Notes: generated from the sequence alone by a model not told the origin. DNA of 63,763 nt from Faecalicatena fissicatena (GCA_001028025.1 LDAQ01000137.1:1-63763), one strand, 5' to 3'; shown: positions 50,677 to 60,433, counted from the first letter of the stretch. Made by a program: numbers and translations.

Positions 50677-53544
50677 CTAATCTTTAAAACTCTCCCCTTC
50701 ATTTTCTTGCAAAAAAGTAATCCAGTCTGCTCCATCTTCCTTATCCCAAAGCTCCCTCAAGTCTTCCTGATAATACACTTTTTTTCTCTCGTGACTCATC
50801 TCCTCAATACTTCTTAAAGATAAATATAACTGCATATCATTATTCCAGAAATAATACCATTTACCTCTTTTATGTATTAACCCGGAATCCAATAGTGCCC
50901 GGAACATCTCATTTCCGTCTTCACAACCGCAAAGCATGTCCAATTCCCGCTCTGTAAAATAAAAAGCTGCATTTTCTGTCAGTTTTCTGGCTGCCGTCCA
51001 GAGCACGCTTCTTTGTTCCACAGTCCATTCTTCAAGCATATAATCCAACAGGCCATTATAAAACACCTTTTTATCAGACGGCAGTTTCGATAGATGTTCC
51101 AGATATTCCATTACAATCATAAAATCATCTCCCGCAAATTTTCCATTGGTCAGATATCCTTTTCGATAATCTTTCCCAACCATGCGCTCCGCGGCCTTAA
51201 TTTCTTTTGGTGATAGATACTTTGTCTCCGGCACCAGCCAGCTTTCCGCACGGGCAGTCACTTCTTCATAATTTTCCTGATCTATCTGGTATTCTGAAGG
51301 TTCGTCGTCTTTTGGATCTATGACTGCTCTTTTCGATTTCTTAGGCAGCGGAAGCTCTGCTGCCTCATATAACTCCTTTTCATATCCCTTTGTGTAGTCT
51401 ATACCAAACGTTTCAAACAGATCGGGAACCAGCATAATTAAATCGTCTATTTTGGCATCACACTCAATGTCATCAAACAAATATTCTATATCCTGTAAAA
51501 CCAATCCCGGCAGTCTTTGCCTGATCTCGTGCATATGATCTTCCATAAATGCATCATAACAATCTAGACAGCACGATTTTAAATACTTCATCCAGGCGAT
51601 TTCAGTTGACCACCATATATTCTTATAATAAGCTTCCAGAAACTTTCTGCTGTCAACAGGATAGCCATTTTTACACATCCTCGGAACTAGATTTATGATG
51701 TTTTCCATATCTTCATGATCCGCTCTTCCTTCATACAAAGCCTTTATTAAAGCATCTGTATAGATGGTAAGATAATGGTATAGATCTGCATTATATGTTA
51801 TTTCATATAAACGGTTCAACTGCCACACCTTATGGGCATCATAACTTTCCACATCGGCATCTACTGAATAATACTGATTCACATCCATTGAAAACACATA
51901 TGAATATTTTAATTTTTTCCTTTCATTAATCATTCTGTCTATCAGATATGTCAGGCATTTTTCCGAAACCTGTATTTCAGAAGCAAGATAAAACAGCTGA
52001 TTAAAGCAATTGCATTTCTCTGCAAGGATCATTTCATAAGCCTCTATATGTCGGTTCAAATATTCTTTCATAAAATCACTTATAGAGTAATTAAGAAAAT
52101 CCAGAACAACCTCTGTTTCTTCAAAGACAGATTCCTTTATTTTTGTAAAGACGCCTTCCAACTCCCGAAGATAATTATCAAATTGTTCCTTTTCTATTTT
52201 TCCGCCGCAGGCATCTGCCACTCCCATAAATCCCTGTCTCAGTTCAGGATAAATCCGGATTTCCTCTTCTGATACGACAAGCAGCATACAGATTATTTTG
52301 GCCCCGTAAGAGAGCTGGCTGAATACGTTTTCATAATATTCTTTTGGTGATCTCACATACTTTTGTAATGCGTCCGCAAATGCTTGAGAACTCTCCCCAT
52401 AGCCAGGCCGGACATGTTCCAGATAATATGCCACCGACCGGGGACTGTACGCATCACTGTGAAGTATACTTTCCCGGGCATTAAAAACTGCCTTTACATA
52501 ACGGTACTCTAACTGGGATTCATCCAGATGCCGGTACAATATTTCTGCTTTCTGTGCCAGTGTATAAGAATTTAACCGCAGATTGATTTTTCTTATCTCA
52601 CAAAAGTCCTCCAACTCCGGAAAACACAAAAAGCCCTGTTGAAGGACAAATTCTCTGGTCGTAAAGATCAGACGTATATTGGGATAAGAAGAAAGCACAT
52701 GAAATAAATCCAGCATTTTTCTGTCTGCGTTTAATTCCAGCCTGCTTTCCGAAAAATGACTGTGTCCCCAAAAATCATCGAATACTATAACAGTCTTTTC
52801 TCCCGATTCTTCCCCCATGATCCGTTCAATTTCTTCCAGAGAATTCACAAAATAGAAAGCCTCATATTTTTCCGTACAGATATAGTAATCGGCGAGACAA
52901 AGCGCATGCGCTGTCTTTCCGATACCTGGATCTCCCGAAATAATAACTCGTTGATATGTCTCCAGAATATGGATGGCTTCCTGAAACGCATTTGTCTCAA
53001 CAAAAGTTTTTCTCTCTTTTTCCATCAGTTTGAACTTCGGATTCGAACGCTTCTGTAATTCCCGGAGTGCAGAAAAGGACAGCATCTCTTCCAGATAGTT
53101 TCCGCTGTGAAGCCACAGTTCCCTATACTCTTTTTCAATGTGGGCGTACTCCGGCCTCTCCAGAAAACCATTCAGATCTACTCCGGTCACAATATCACCG
53201 GTATCTCGTATTTCCGGGATGATTTTCCTTATTTCTTCTTTCAGTTCGTCCCGAAGCGTTCTGGACGCAATTACCAGGATATACCTGTTACAGGTTTCGG
53301 GGCTGATCCTTTTCCGCTCCTGTCTCATCAGTCCCAGCAGAGCCTTGCCTTTGGCCTCTGTCATTTTTACCTGCAGAACAGTTCTGCCATTTTCCGAGAC
53401 ATACAGGCCGTCGATTGCCCCGTCCCTGCCCGCTCCAAACCGCTGAAATGTGCAGCCTTCTCTGACACTGATCACAGCACAGGCGAACTGCTGGAAACGC
53501 ATGGGTGAATCCGAAAACACATCGTAAAAATTATAATTTGGCAT
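50677..53544 (-). CDS. Mrr-like nuclease fused to STAND NTPase (Avs-like)
   Basis: 955 residues. The N-terminal 130 residues look like a restriction-endonuclease-type fold: GRDGAIDGL (about 39-47) followed by TVLQVKMT (about 55-62) gives the D...QxK active-site pattern of Mrr/PD-(D/E)XK enzymes. Walker A SGDPGIGKT is near 203-211 and Walker B KTVIVFDDFWG near 250-261, the STAND type. The remaining 600 residues are helical repeat-like with no motif I know, as in the sensor part of Avs anti-phage proteins. The ATG at 53544 has TTGGAG six bases upstream. The unknown gene at 53559-54455 precedes it by 14 bases. Confidence 0.85.
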   Translation of the reverse strand: MPNYNFYDVFSDSPMRFQQFACAVISVREGCTFQRFGAGRDGAIDGLYVSENGRTVLQVKMTEAKGKALLGLMRQERKRISPETCNRYILVIASRTLRDELKEEIRKIIPEIRDTGDIVTGVDLNGFLERPEYAHIEKEYRELWLHSGNYLEEMLSFSALRELQKRSNPKFKLMEKERKTFVETNAFQEAIHILETYQRVIISGDPGIGKTAHALCLADYYICTEKYEAFYFVNSLEEIERIMGEESGEKTVIVFDDFWGHSHFSESRLELNADRKMLDLFHVLSSYPNIRLIFTTREFVLQQGFLCFPELEDFCEIRKINLRLNSYTLAQKAEILYRHLDESQLEYRYVKAVFNARESILHSDAYSPRSVAYYLEHVRPGYGESSQAFADALQKYVRSPKEYYENVFSQLSYGAKIICMLLVVSEEEIRIYPELRQGFMGVADACGGKIEKEQFDNYLRELEGVFTKIKESVFEETEVVLDFLNYSISDFMKEYLNRHIEAYEMILAEKCNCFNQLFYLASEIQVSEKCLTYLIDRMINERKKLKYSYVFSMDVNQYYSVDADVESYDAHKVWQLNRLYEITYNADLYHYLTIYTDALIKALYEGRADHEDMENIINLVPRMCKNGYPVDSRKFLEAYYKNIWWSTEIAWMKYLKSCCLDCYDAFMEDHMHEIRQRLPGLVLQDIEYLFDDIECDAKIDDLIMLVPDLFETFGIDYTKGYEKELYEAAELPLPKKSKRAVIDPKDDEPSEYQIDQENYEEVTARAESWLVPETKYLSPKEIKAAERMVGKDYRKGYLTNGKFAGDDFMIVMEYLEHLSKLPSDKKVFYNGLLDYMLEEWTVEQRSVLWTAARKLTENAAFYFTERELDMLCGCEDGNEMFRALLDSGLIHKRGKWYYFWNNDMQLYLSLRSIEEMSHERKKVYYQEDLRELWDKEDGADWITFLQENEGESFKD

Positions 53545-53558
53545 AGTGGTCTCCAATC

Positions 53559-54455
53559 TTAGCGCTCGGCATCTGCCATTCCTTTCAGGATATTTCTCAG
53601 CTCTGCAGGAGTCCCCCTCCTGTTCCGCAGATTTTCAAATACATCTTTTTCACTATGTGCTGCTCTCAGAATTTCCTTTCTTTTTTCTATATATCCATTA
53701 CTAATATAATAATTGCTGGTCACGAAAGTCCGCCCATTCTCAAGGATAATCTGAAGAACATGCAAAACTTTTTCAAAGTTTCTCGATAATATCTTAAACG
53801 AATCTACATATAACACTTCCGTATATCCTGAAATCAGATTACCAAGCTCTTCCTTCAAATAGTCATCAAAATCCAGGCTATAACCATCACAAACCACTTT
53901 ATTATATGTTTTGCAATCCAGTTTCTGGTCCTCATATTCAGAAACTGTTTCATTCGTTCCTGCAAATTGTAATGTTTCTGCCGTTAATAATGCCGTCTTT
54001 TTCAATATCTCCCATGCAAGTGGGTATTTTTTTATGGCTTCTCCATAAACATCTTTGAATTCCATACTCCGGGCTTCTTCCTGTAAAGATTCGAAGCCGT
54101 ACTGCCTGAAATACGCAATCGCATCCGATGTCATCTGCCTTATTTTTTTATCTGACAGGGGATCCTCCATTTTAAATTGAGCACAATTAACACTTGCTGC
54201 GACCTCAAGCATACTATCTCTTATCGTTGCAACAACAAATTCTTTTACCTCGGCGGCTGCATAAGGTTCATAAAACAAAGCCTCTTCATCCGTAACAAAC
54301 AAAATTGTCCGCCTGTATTCCTCGTCGTCCCATTTGAATAACAGTGAACACATTCTGTTCTTAATATCAGCCACAATCTGTTCTCGATACCGATATTTCA
54401 TTTCTCTTAGCTGGTTTCCTAATAAATCATTTAAATATTCCTGAATTTCCATAGC
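53559..54455 (-). CDS. unknown protein, partner gene of the STAND NTPase
   Basis: 298 residues, soluble, no family recognised. It is acidic and helical with a few strands; RRTILFVTDEEALFYEPYAA, SMEFKDVYGEAIKKYPLAWEIL and the end NRRGTPAELRNILKGMADAE are notable. There is no signal, membrane segment, Walker motif or nuclease pattern. The ATG at 54455 has GGGTGGG upstream; the longer frame would start at TTG. It is the first gene of a two-gene operon with the Mrr/STAND protein, so it may be a sensor, adaptor, effector or inhibitor of it. Confidence 0.75.
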   Translation of the reverse strand, partial: AMEIQEYLNDLLGNQLREMKYRYREQIVADIKNRMCSLLFKWDDEEYRRTILFVTDEEALFYEPYAAAEVKEFVVATIRDSMLEVAASVNCAQFKMEDPLSDKKIRQMTSDAIAYFRQYGFESLQEEARSMEFKDVYGEAIKKYPLAWEILKKTALLTAETLQFAGTNETVSEYEDQKLDCKTYNKVVCDGYSLDFDDYLKEELGNLISGYTEVLYVDSFKILSRNFEKVLHVLQIILENGRTFVTSNYYISNGYIEKRKEILRAAHSEKDVFENLRNRRGTPAELRNILKGMADAER

Positions 54456-54573
54456 CCACCCGCTTTCCAGTATGATGTGTATAGTTAACGCTTCATTTTC
54501 CAAAGTATATCTTTTTATTAACTATTTCTACAGGCTTCTGTTAGAAAAAACATATATGGTTGTCCTTTTCTTC

Positions 54574-54623
54574 GCTGCAGATCTGCCCGCAGGGCATGAG
54601 TTACGGTGTGCCCCTCGGTATAA
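54574..54623 (+). repeat. dispersed element, copy 2
   Basis: It starts GCTGCAGATCTGCCCGCAGG and ends GTGCCCCTCGGTATAAA; the GGGCA/TGCCC arms form a hairpin around TGAGTTACGGTG. It lies in the gap between the defence-like operon and the hydrolase gene. Confidence 0.75.
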
Positions 54624-54725
54624 ATTGAACCTGCTAATTACTCATAGGATACGCTATTTGGGGCAATAAATCAACAGTTAACCGAACGTATACTCCGCTC
54701 TGATTTATTTCCCGGCATCTCCTTC

Positions 54726-55697
54726 TTACTTTTCCACACTTCTGAACAATTCTCTGACCGCGTCCGTATAGCCGTCCCGGTCTTTCAGAAAACTCATGCA
54801 GTGCGCAGCCCCGTCCACAAGCAGCAGTCTCTTGTCCGCCGTGCACGCCTCATAGTTGCGAAGCGTCATCTCATATGGCACAAATGTATCCGCTTTGCCG
54901 TGAATAAACAGAACCGGTACACTGCAGTGCTCCATTGCCTCTAACGCACTGTATTCTCTCAGATCATATCCGGCCCGTTTCCTGCAAAGCCAGTTCAGCT
55001 GACCCATGACCGGATGTTCCCGCAGCTTAAAATTGGTACGCCCGAAACGGTATACCATCTCATATGGAGAGGTAAATCCACAGTCGGCAATTATCCCATA
55101 TACCTCCGCAGGCAGTTCTTCCCCTGCTGCCATCAGCACCGTCGCTGCCCCCATGGATACGCCATAGAGATAGACCGGCAGACGGTCCGTATTCCTTTTC
55201 GCCAGCCACCTTAACCAGATCCGGCAGTCTTTTCGTTCCAGCAGGCCAAATCCCATGTACTTTCCTTCACTTTCCCCCTGCGCTCTCTGTTCCACAAACA
55301 GAAGACTGCTGTTCTCCTCGTAAAGCCATTTCAGGCAGGCCCCGAAATCATGGCGCCAGGAACCGCGCCAGCCATGAAACATTATCACAATCCGCTCTGC
55401 CTTCTCTGCTCCCAGATAATATCCGTTCAGCCTCAGCCCGTCTTCACTTTTTATCTGCACCTTTTCGCAGTGCATATTCTCAATCCAGCGGATTCCCTCA
55501 CTGCGTTCCTTCAGCTCCTGCTCCTCTTTCACTTCCCATTCAGTCAAATGTCCCTGCTTTTTTCTTTTTTTACGCTTTTTTCTGAAAAAGATACAGGAAC
55601 GCCCTGCTGCCATATTGAAAAACAGTTCTACTGCCACAAAGTCCAAAGCCCCCAGAATCCCTGCTGCCAGAAAAATTTTTCTGCCTGTATGTTTCAT
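54726..55697 (-). CDS. membrane-anchored alpha/beta hydrolase
   Basis: 323 residues. One N-terminal membrane segment (residues 7-30) is followed by a very basic stretch (KKRKKRKKQ) and an alpha/beta-hydrolase domain: nucleophile elbow YLYGVSMGAATVL with the Ser near 180, oxyanion region MFHGWRGSW, acid in FIHGKADTFVP and His in DGAAHCMSF. Cytoplasmic, acyl-ester or thioester substrate unknown. Convergent to nothing; the gap before it carries dispersed element copy 2. Confidence 0.88.
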   Translation of the reverse strand: MKHTGRKIFLAAGILGALDFVAVELFFNMAAGRSCIFFRKKRKKRKKQGHLTEWEVKEEQELKERSEGIRWIENMHCEKVQIKSEDGLRLNGYYLGAEKAERIVIMFHGWRGSWRHDFGACLKWLYEENSSLLFVEQRAQGESEGKYMGFGLLERKDCRIWLRWLAKRNTDRLPVYLYGVSMGAATVLMAAGEELPAEVYGIIADCGFTSPYEMVYRFGRTNFKLREHPVMGQLNWLCRKRAGYDLREYSALEAMEHCSVPVLFIHGKADTFVPYEMTLRNYEACTADKRLLLVDGAAHCMSFLKDRDGYTDAVRELFRSVEK

Positions 55698-55767
55698 TTT
55701 ACTTTCCGCCGCTCTTCACAATTTATTTCAGATATGTTAACAATTCATTCAAAAATGTATCACATTT

Positions 55768-55873
55768 TTTACACAAGTAAAAGTTATACTATAATTGTTC
55801 AAAAGAAAAGAACACTTTTTCATAAACTTTTTCCCCCTTGAGTCACACTTGCTGTGACTCTTTCCTTTTATTC
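55768..55873 (+). ncRNA. candidate small RNA with own promoter and terminator (A)
   Basis: TTTACA (55768-55773) and TATAAT (55790-55795) are 16 bases apart. The transcript from about 55802 would end at hairpin GAGTCACA/TGTGACTC (55840-55860) followed by TTTCCTTTTATTC. It is only about 70 bases long, with no start codon of note. The next gene on this strand is 4.5 kb away and the minus-strand gene ends at 55868. The tail CTCTTTCCTTTTATTC is identical to that of candidate B at 61690-61850. Confidence 0.45.
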
Positions 55874-58800
55874 AGGAGACTTTTTCGTATCAGCCAGCTC
55901 CAGGCGTATATCCTTCATAGAAGAATCATATTTCAGAAATGTACTCTTTCCATTCATTTTCGCAGTAAACAGAGCAATATCCGCTTTTCTATATAGCTCC
56001 TCAAATGTAGTTCCCTGATCAGGGACCATCGCATAGCCTGCAGATACTGAAAATTTGATCGCCTTTTCCCCTGTGCGGTAAGTGACCGCCATATCAGAAA
56101 GAATCCGTCTCATCTTCTCATTTACTGCCTCTTCTTTGATATCCCTGCATAAAACAAGAAACTCATCCCCGCCCATACGGCATATAATATCGATCTCCCG
56201 GAAAAAACTATTCAGCTTTTCAGCGCTCTCACGGATCATAGAATCCCCGTATGCATGCCCGAACACATCATTCGCCGTCTTGAAGTTATCCATATCGAAC
56301 ATAATCACTGCTGCACTGCACTGTGGGTGGTTCTTTAAATATCCCTCGATTTTAGACTTCGCTGTGCGGCGGTTATACAGCCCGGTCATTACATCTGTCT
56401 CTGCCATCTTTGCCAGGTGCAGTTCCTGCTTTTTCTGTGCATCGATATCTGTCACAAATATATAGGCATAAACCTCGTCATTCTCCTCTGACTGCGTATA
56501 ATTCACAAGCATCCGCATCCAGCACGGAACCCCTCTGTACATCCTCTGATAATCAAGGTTCTCCATGACCTTACCGTCTCTGTATGCCTGATACATCCTG
56601 TTTTTGTCGGTAAAAGTCCGGAACAGCTCCTGGTAGGGAGGCAGAATCAGTTCACTGCAAAAGTACTCCGTTGCACCTTCCAGCAGCTGCTTCTGACTGC
56701 ACCCTGTCTCTCCCATCCAGTTCACTATACTTCCACCGCTGCATGTACTGACGTCCTCCGACAGACAGACTTTAAAATCATACAATGACTGACTGCGGAA
56801 TATCTCCAGTGTTTTCATATTCTCTCTGCTCTGGATACGTTCCTCTTTTTCTTTTGTAATATCATAATAATACCCAATGGCCACCACCGGACTGCCATTT
56901 TCATCATCTACAAGCTCACATGCCATACGGACCCAGCAAAGGCTCCTGTCTTTGAGGCACAAAGGAATCTCACTTCTGCTGCCCGCTCTTTTTCCACCGG
57001 TATACATATCTTCCAGATACCGCCTCAGCTTCTTTTCGTACTCATCAGGAATGATGCCCTTTCCCATAACTACTTCCGGAAAATTCTGTATCACCGCATG
57101 GTCGGAATCTGTCTTTATGAAATCATGGATAACCCTGCCGTTCTCCTGTATATTTCCCAGATTCAGGGTATGGTTCTTCATGTTCCATTCCCAGCTGCTG
57201 ATCTTTGCCTGGCGCAGGATGCTCTTCATCTTCTGGCCAGACAGCCACAGATCATGTTCTTTCTCTTTTATAAAAGTCACATCTCCGAAAATGCAGAGAA
57301 GCACCTGGTAATCGTTTTCCTGACAGATGTATCTTACATTCAGGGCAAACCAGTGCATCTCTCCACTGGGCAGCGCGGCCTGGACAATGTTATGATACTC
57401 TTCTTTCTTTTCTACTGCTTCCAGCAGGGTACCGCTCAGCCGGACGGTGCCGTCCTCCAATACAGCCGCCCCGCAGGATGCCCCCAGCATATCTCCCAGA
57501 TATTCTTCTACATGGTATCCCACATGCCTGGAAATACCATCTGCTGCCACTTCATAAGTCCAGGTGTCGTTATTTCCTTTCAGAAACAAAATGTTATCGT
57601 GCGTATGCCCCATAATGATCTTCATCATATTTCTAAGTTCCACCATCTCGGTCACATTCAGGACGACTCCCTGTATAAATATACTGCCACTGTACTCTGT
57701 ATATCTGCTCTGGTCAATGACCCAGATATATCCCTTCTTTGCCCGCATCCTATATTCAATGTTGGATGCACAGCTGCTGTTCTCCAGATAGCAAACATCG
57801 GCTTCCACCTGTTCTCTGTCATCCGGATGTACCATATTCATAAACTTATTCCCAAATAAATTCCGGATCTCTTCTCTGGTGTATCCGAAAATCTCCAGAA
57901 AACGGTTGCTGATATATAAGAATTCATGCCCCGGTCCCGTGGAACAGCGGTGATATCCCCCCGGCATGTTATTATTGAGAAAATGAAGTTCCTGATTCTG
58001 CTCCCGTTTTCTCTGTTCCGTCACATCTGTCACCGCACCATAATAAAGCCTGCCATCTTCCTGCGCCTTCAGGAAAAAAGCATGCAGCTGTACCCAGATA
58101 ACAGAACCATTGTCACAGATCCGCCTGATCTGCCCGCAGCCTCCGCTCAGCCTGTTATGATCTGCCCGTTTAAAAATCTCCAGAAATTCTTCCTGGTCGT
58201 CCTCATATACCCTATTCTGTATATAAATCCGCTGTTCTTCCAGATCAATCGGGTTGCTCCCGGTCACCTTGTAATAGTATTCATTTACCTTCAGCAATTC
58301 TACATTACTTCCGGATACTTTATAGAACCCGATCCCCCCCAGTATATTATGCATCATTGTCTCACTGAAAATATCCGCATTCATCAGATCCTTAATACTG
58401 AGATTTTTTATTTCTCTGGCTCTTATTCCCCTGTAATCGAAGTTTTCCTGCTTTTCCAGAAGATTCTCATATCTTTCGATGGGAAGGGGCTGATAAAAAT
58501 AGTATCCCTGCCCATACAGACATCCCATTTCCACAAGAAACCGGATCTGTTCTTCCGTTTCTACTCCCTCGGCTATGATCCGCAGTCCCATGAGTGCCGC
58601 CATCCTGATGATGGCTTCCAGGATACCCAGACCTTTATCCGCACTCTTTTCATTCATATCCAAAAACTTCACATCGATTTTAAGCACATCGACATTAATA
58701 TCTTTCAACATGTTCAGTGACGAATAACCACTTCCGAAATCATCCATCAAAACCGTAAACCCCGCATTCCTGAGCTGTTCCGCAACGGCTGTAATCTTCT

Positions 58801-60049
58801 GGTATTCTTCTGCATATGCACTCTCAGTTATCTCAATCTCCAGAAGATACCGCGGAATAGAGTACTTGCGCACCAAATTTATAAAATATTCAACAACATC
58901 CAGTGTATAAATATCCACACGGGAAACGTTCACAGAAACCGGAAGAAGTGTCTTCCCTTCATCCAGCCACTTTCTCAGATACGTACAGACCTTATTCCAG
59001 ATATACATATCCAGCTTGGCAATAAATCCACTGCGTTCCAGCAGCGGAATAAATTCCCCCGGTGTCACCATCCCCCGCTGCGGATGCAGCCATCTGACCA
59101 GTGATTCCGCTCCTACGATACGTCCTGTGGCCATATTGCATTTCGGCTGAACATAAAAAGTGAATTCCCCACTCTCCAGGCCCTTCTGCACTTCCGAAAG
59201 CATCACATGATTCTCTTCCATTTCCTGCATCATAAGTGCGTCATACCGGCACATCCTGTCTGCATAATTCCCTTTCACAAATGACATGGCAATGACTGCC
59301 CTGTCATACATCATACTTACCGGTACCAGGAGGTCCGTGAACTCGTACACGCCAAAGGCCGGCAGAAAGCCGGCATTTCCTTTGTACTGTCTGATATACC
59401 CCAGAATACGGTTCTTCAAATGTTCCAGCTGTGCATAGTCCCCCGGCAGCAGGATACAGAAATCATCTTCCCCCATATAGCCTGCTACACCGTCTGATTC
59501 TTTCCGTATCTCATTAAGATACTTTGCGATGTTTAAAAGAAATGCATCGCCGGCTTTTTTACCGTACCACTCATTAAACAGCTTAAAATGTTCAACATCT
59601 ACAGCCACGAGACAAAAGCATGCCGCCGGTGTATCCTTCAGGTAATCTTCCGCCGCCTGAAAAAATCTGTCTTTTTTATAGAGTCCGGTCAGCGAATTAA
59701 TTCCCTCTGCGACTCTGTATGGTTTTTCAGTTTCCTGTATTTTATGCTCCGGAATATTTCTGGAAATAATAATGCTGCATGTTCCCTGCCCCGGCCATTC
59801 TATCCTACCGGCACTCAGTTCCACCCAGCACTTTAGTTTTACATTATACATCTCCGTCACGGCGGCGTTGCCCTTTGCAAGGGGACAATCCCGGCATGGA
59901 GAATTCCCTCCACAGATAGCCCTGTAACAGAAATCACCCGTCTGAATATCCGGGAATATGTTCTGAAGCACTTCGTTGAAATAAATAAGATGATATGTCT
60001 CATCGACCAAATAAGCCGAACTATCAGCACTGCTCTTCATAACGTCCAT
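55868..60049 (-). CDS. multi-PAS GGDEF/EAL protein with second GGDEF domain
   Basis: 1393 residues, soluble. Order: PAS-like (1-110); a degenerate GGDEF domain reading MGEDDFCILLPG (about 195); EAL domain with GAESLVRWLHP (about 315), MDDFGSGYSSLN and EGVETEEQ; then four PAS-like domains (about 590-1100) and a linker; finally an intact GGDEF domain with RMGGDEFLVLC. The first GGDEF is probably allosteric; the EAL Glu is retained although the motif reads ESL, so c-di-GMP hydrolysis and synthesis may both occur. The start at 60049 has GGGAGG upstream; the frame extends further without it. Confidence 0.9.
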   Translation of the reverse strand: MDVMKSSADSSAYLVDETYHLIYFNEVLQNIFPDIQTGDFCYRAICGGNSPCRDCPLAKGNAAVTEMYNVKLKCWVELSAGRIEWPGQGTCSIIISRNIPEHKIQETEKPYRVAEGINSLTGLYKKDRFFQAAEDYLKDTPAACFCLVAVDVEHFKLFNEWYGKKAGDAFLLNIAKYLNEIRKESDGVAGYMGEDDFCILLPGDYAQLEHLKNRILGYIRQYKGNAGFLPAFGVYEFTDLLVPVSMMYDRAVIAMSFVKGNYADRMCRYDALMMQEMEENHVMLSEVQKGLESGEFTFYVQPKCNMATGRIVGAESLVRWLHPQRGMVTPGEFIPLLERSGFIAKLDMYIWNKVCTYLRKWLDEGKTLLPVSVNVSRVDIYTLDVVEYFINLVRKYSIPRYLLEIEITESAYAEEYQKITAVAEQLRNAGFTVLMDDFGSGYSSLNMLKDINVDVLKIDVKFLDMNEKSADKGLGILEAIIRMAALMGLRIIAEGVETEEQIRFLVEMGCLYGQGYYFYQPLPIERYENLLEKQENFDYRGIRAREIKNLSIKDLMNADIFSETMMHNILGGIGFYKVSGSNVELLKVNEYYYKVTGSNPIDLEEQRIYIQNRVYEDDQEEFLEIFKRADHNRLSGGCGQIRRICDNGSVIWVQLHAFFLKAQEDGRLYYGAVTDVTEQRKREQNQELHFLNNNMPGGYHRCSTGPGHEFLYISNRFLEIFGYTREEIRNLFGNKFMNMVHPDDREQVEADVCYLENSSCASNIEYRMRAKKGYIWVIDQSRYTEYSGSIFIQGVVLNVTEMVELRNMMKIIMGHTHDNILFLKGNNDTWTYEVAADGISRHVGYHVEEYLGDMLGASCGAAVLEDGTVRLSGTLLEAVEKKEEYHNIVQAALPSGEMHWFALNVRYICQENDYQVLLCIFGDVTFIKEKEHDLWLSGQKMKSILRQAKISSWEWNMKNHTLNLGNIQENGRVIHDFIKTDSDHAVIQNFPEVVMGKGIIPDEYEKKLRRYLEDMYTGGKRAGSRSEIPLCLKDRSLCWVRMACELVDDENGSPVVAIGYYYDITKEKEERIQSRENMKTLEIFRSQSLYDFKVCLSEDVSTCSGGSIVNWMGETGCSQKQLLEGATEYFCSELILPPYQELFRTFTDKNRMYQAYRDGKVMENLDYQRMYRGVPCWMRMLVNYTQSEENDEVYAYIFVTDIDAQKKQELHLAKMAETDVMTGLYNRRTAKSKIEGYLKNHPQCSAAVIMFDMDNFKTANDVFGHAYGDSMIRESAEKLNSFFREIDIICRMGGDEFLVLCRDIKEEAVNEKMRRILSDMAVTYRTGEKAIKFSVSAGYAMVPDQGTTFEELYRKADIALFTAKMNGKSTFLKYDSSMKDIRLELADTKKSPE

Positions 60050-60086
60050 ATCTGCCCTCCCGAGGCTGAATAATTGATAACCTAAA

Positions 60087-60119
60087 GGCATGTGATGCAG
60101 GGTACCCTTTGGATATACT
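60087..60119 (+). repeat. dispersed element, copy 4 (partial)
   Basis: GGCATGTGATGCAGGGTACCCTTTGGATATAC retains the right half of the element only (listed here in two parts of the same unit, GGCATGTGATGCAGG and GTACCCTTTGGATATAC). It points toward copy 3 at 60353-60419, which is inverted, so the two bracket 60120-60352. Confidence 0.55.
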
Positions 60120-60280
60120 ATTATATTACTTTTTTTATCTACCCGTCAATGAAGGCCGGGTGTAATGCTGTTTATATGTTATACACCCGTCAGTTCACTG
60201 ATGTATGTTTCTTGTATATCTGCCTGTAGTTAATGTTCACAGGCAGGCCTGTAACCAGATGCTGTCTGAAGCCATTGCAG

Positions 60281-60313
60281 ATATTGCAGGATGTTCCTGC
60301 AATATGCTATAAT
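60281..60313 (+). promoter_or_regulatory. promoter with a perfect 11-bp inverted repeat in its spacer
   Basis: TTGCAG (60284-60289) and TATAAT (60308-60313) are 18 bases apart. ATATTGCAGGA (60281-60291) and TCCTGCAATAT (60295-60305) form a perfect inverted repeat over the -35 and spacer, a likely repressor site. Nearby hairpins are CGGGTGTA/TACACCCG (about 60157-60190) and AGAACGG/CCGTTCT (60321-60339). The rest of 60050-60433 is the repeat pair. Confidence 0.6.
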
Positions 60314-60352
60314 CATCTTCAGAACGGATAACCCGTTCTTCCAAAATAAGAA

Positions 60353-60419
60353 AGGTATACCCAAGGGCAGACCGTAATTCATGCCCTGCGGGCGTGTCTG
60401 CAGCCAGGCTGCAGAATAA
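60353..60419 (-). repeat. dispersed element, copy 3
   Basis: Read on the minus strand it contains TTCTGCAGCCTGGCTGCAG, CGCCCGCAGGGCATG and GTCTGCCCTTGGGTATAC. It is the most complete copy together with copy 1. It lies between the promoter and the start of the 100-residue gene, in the 5' untranslated region. Confidence 0.75.
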
Positions 60420-60433
60420 GGTATGAGACGATT

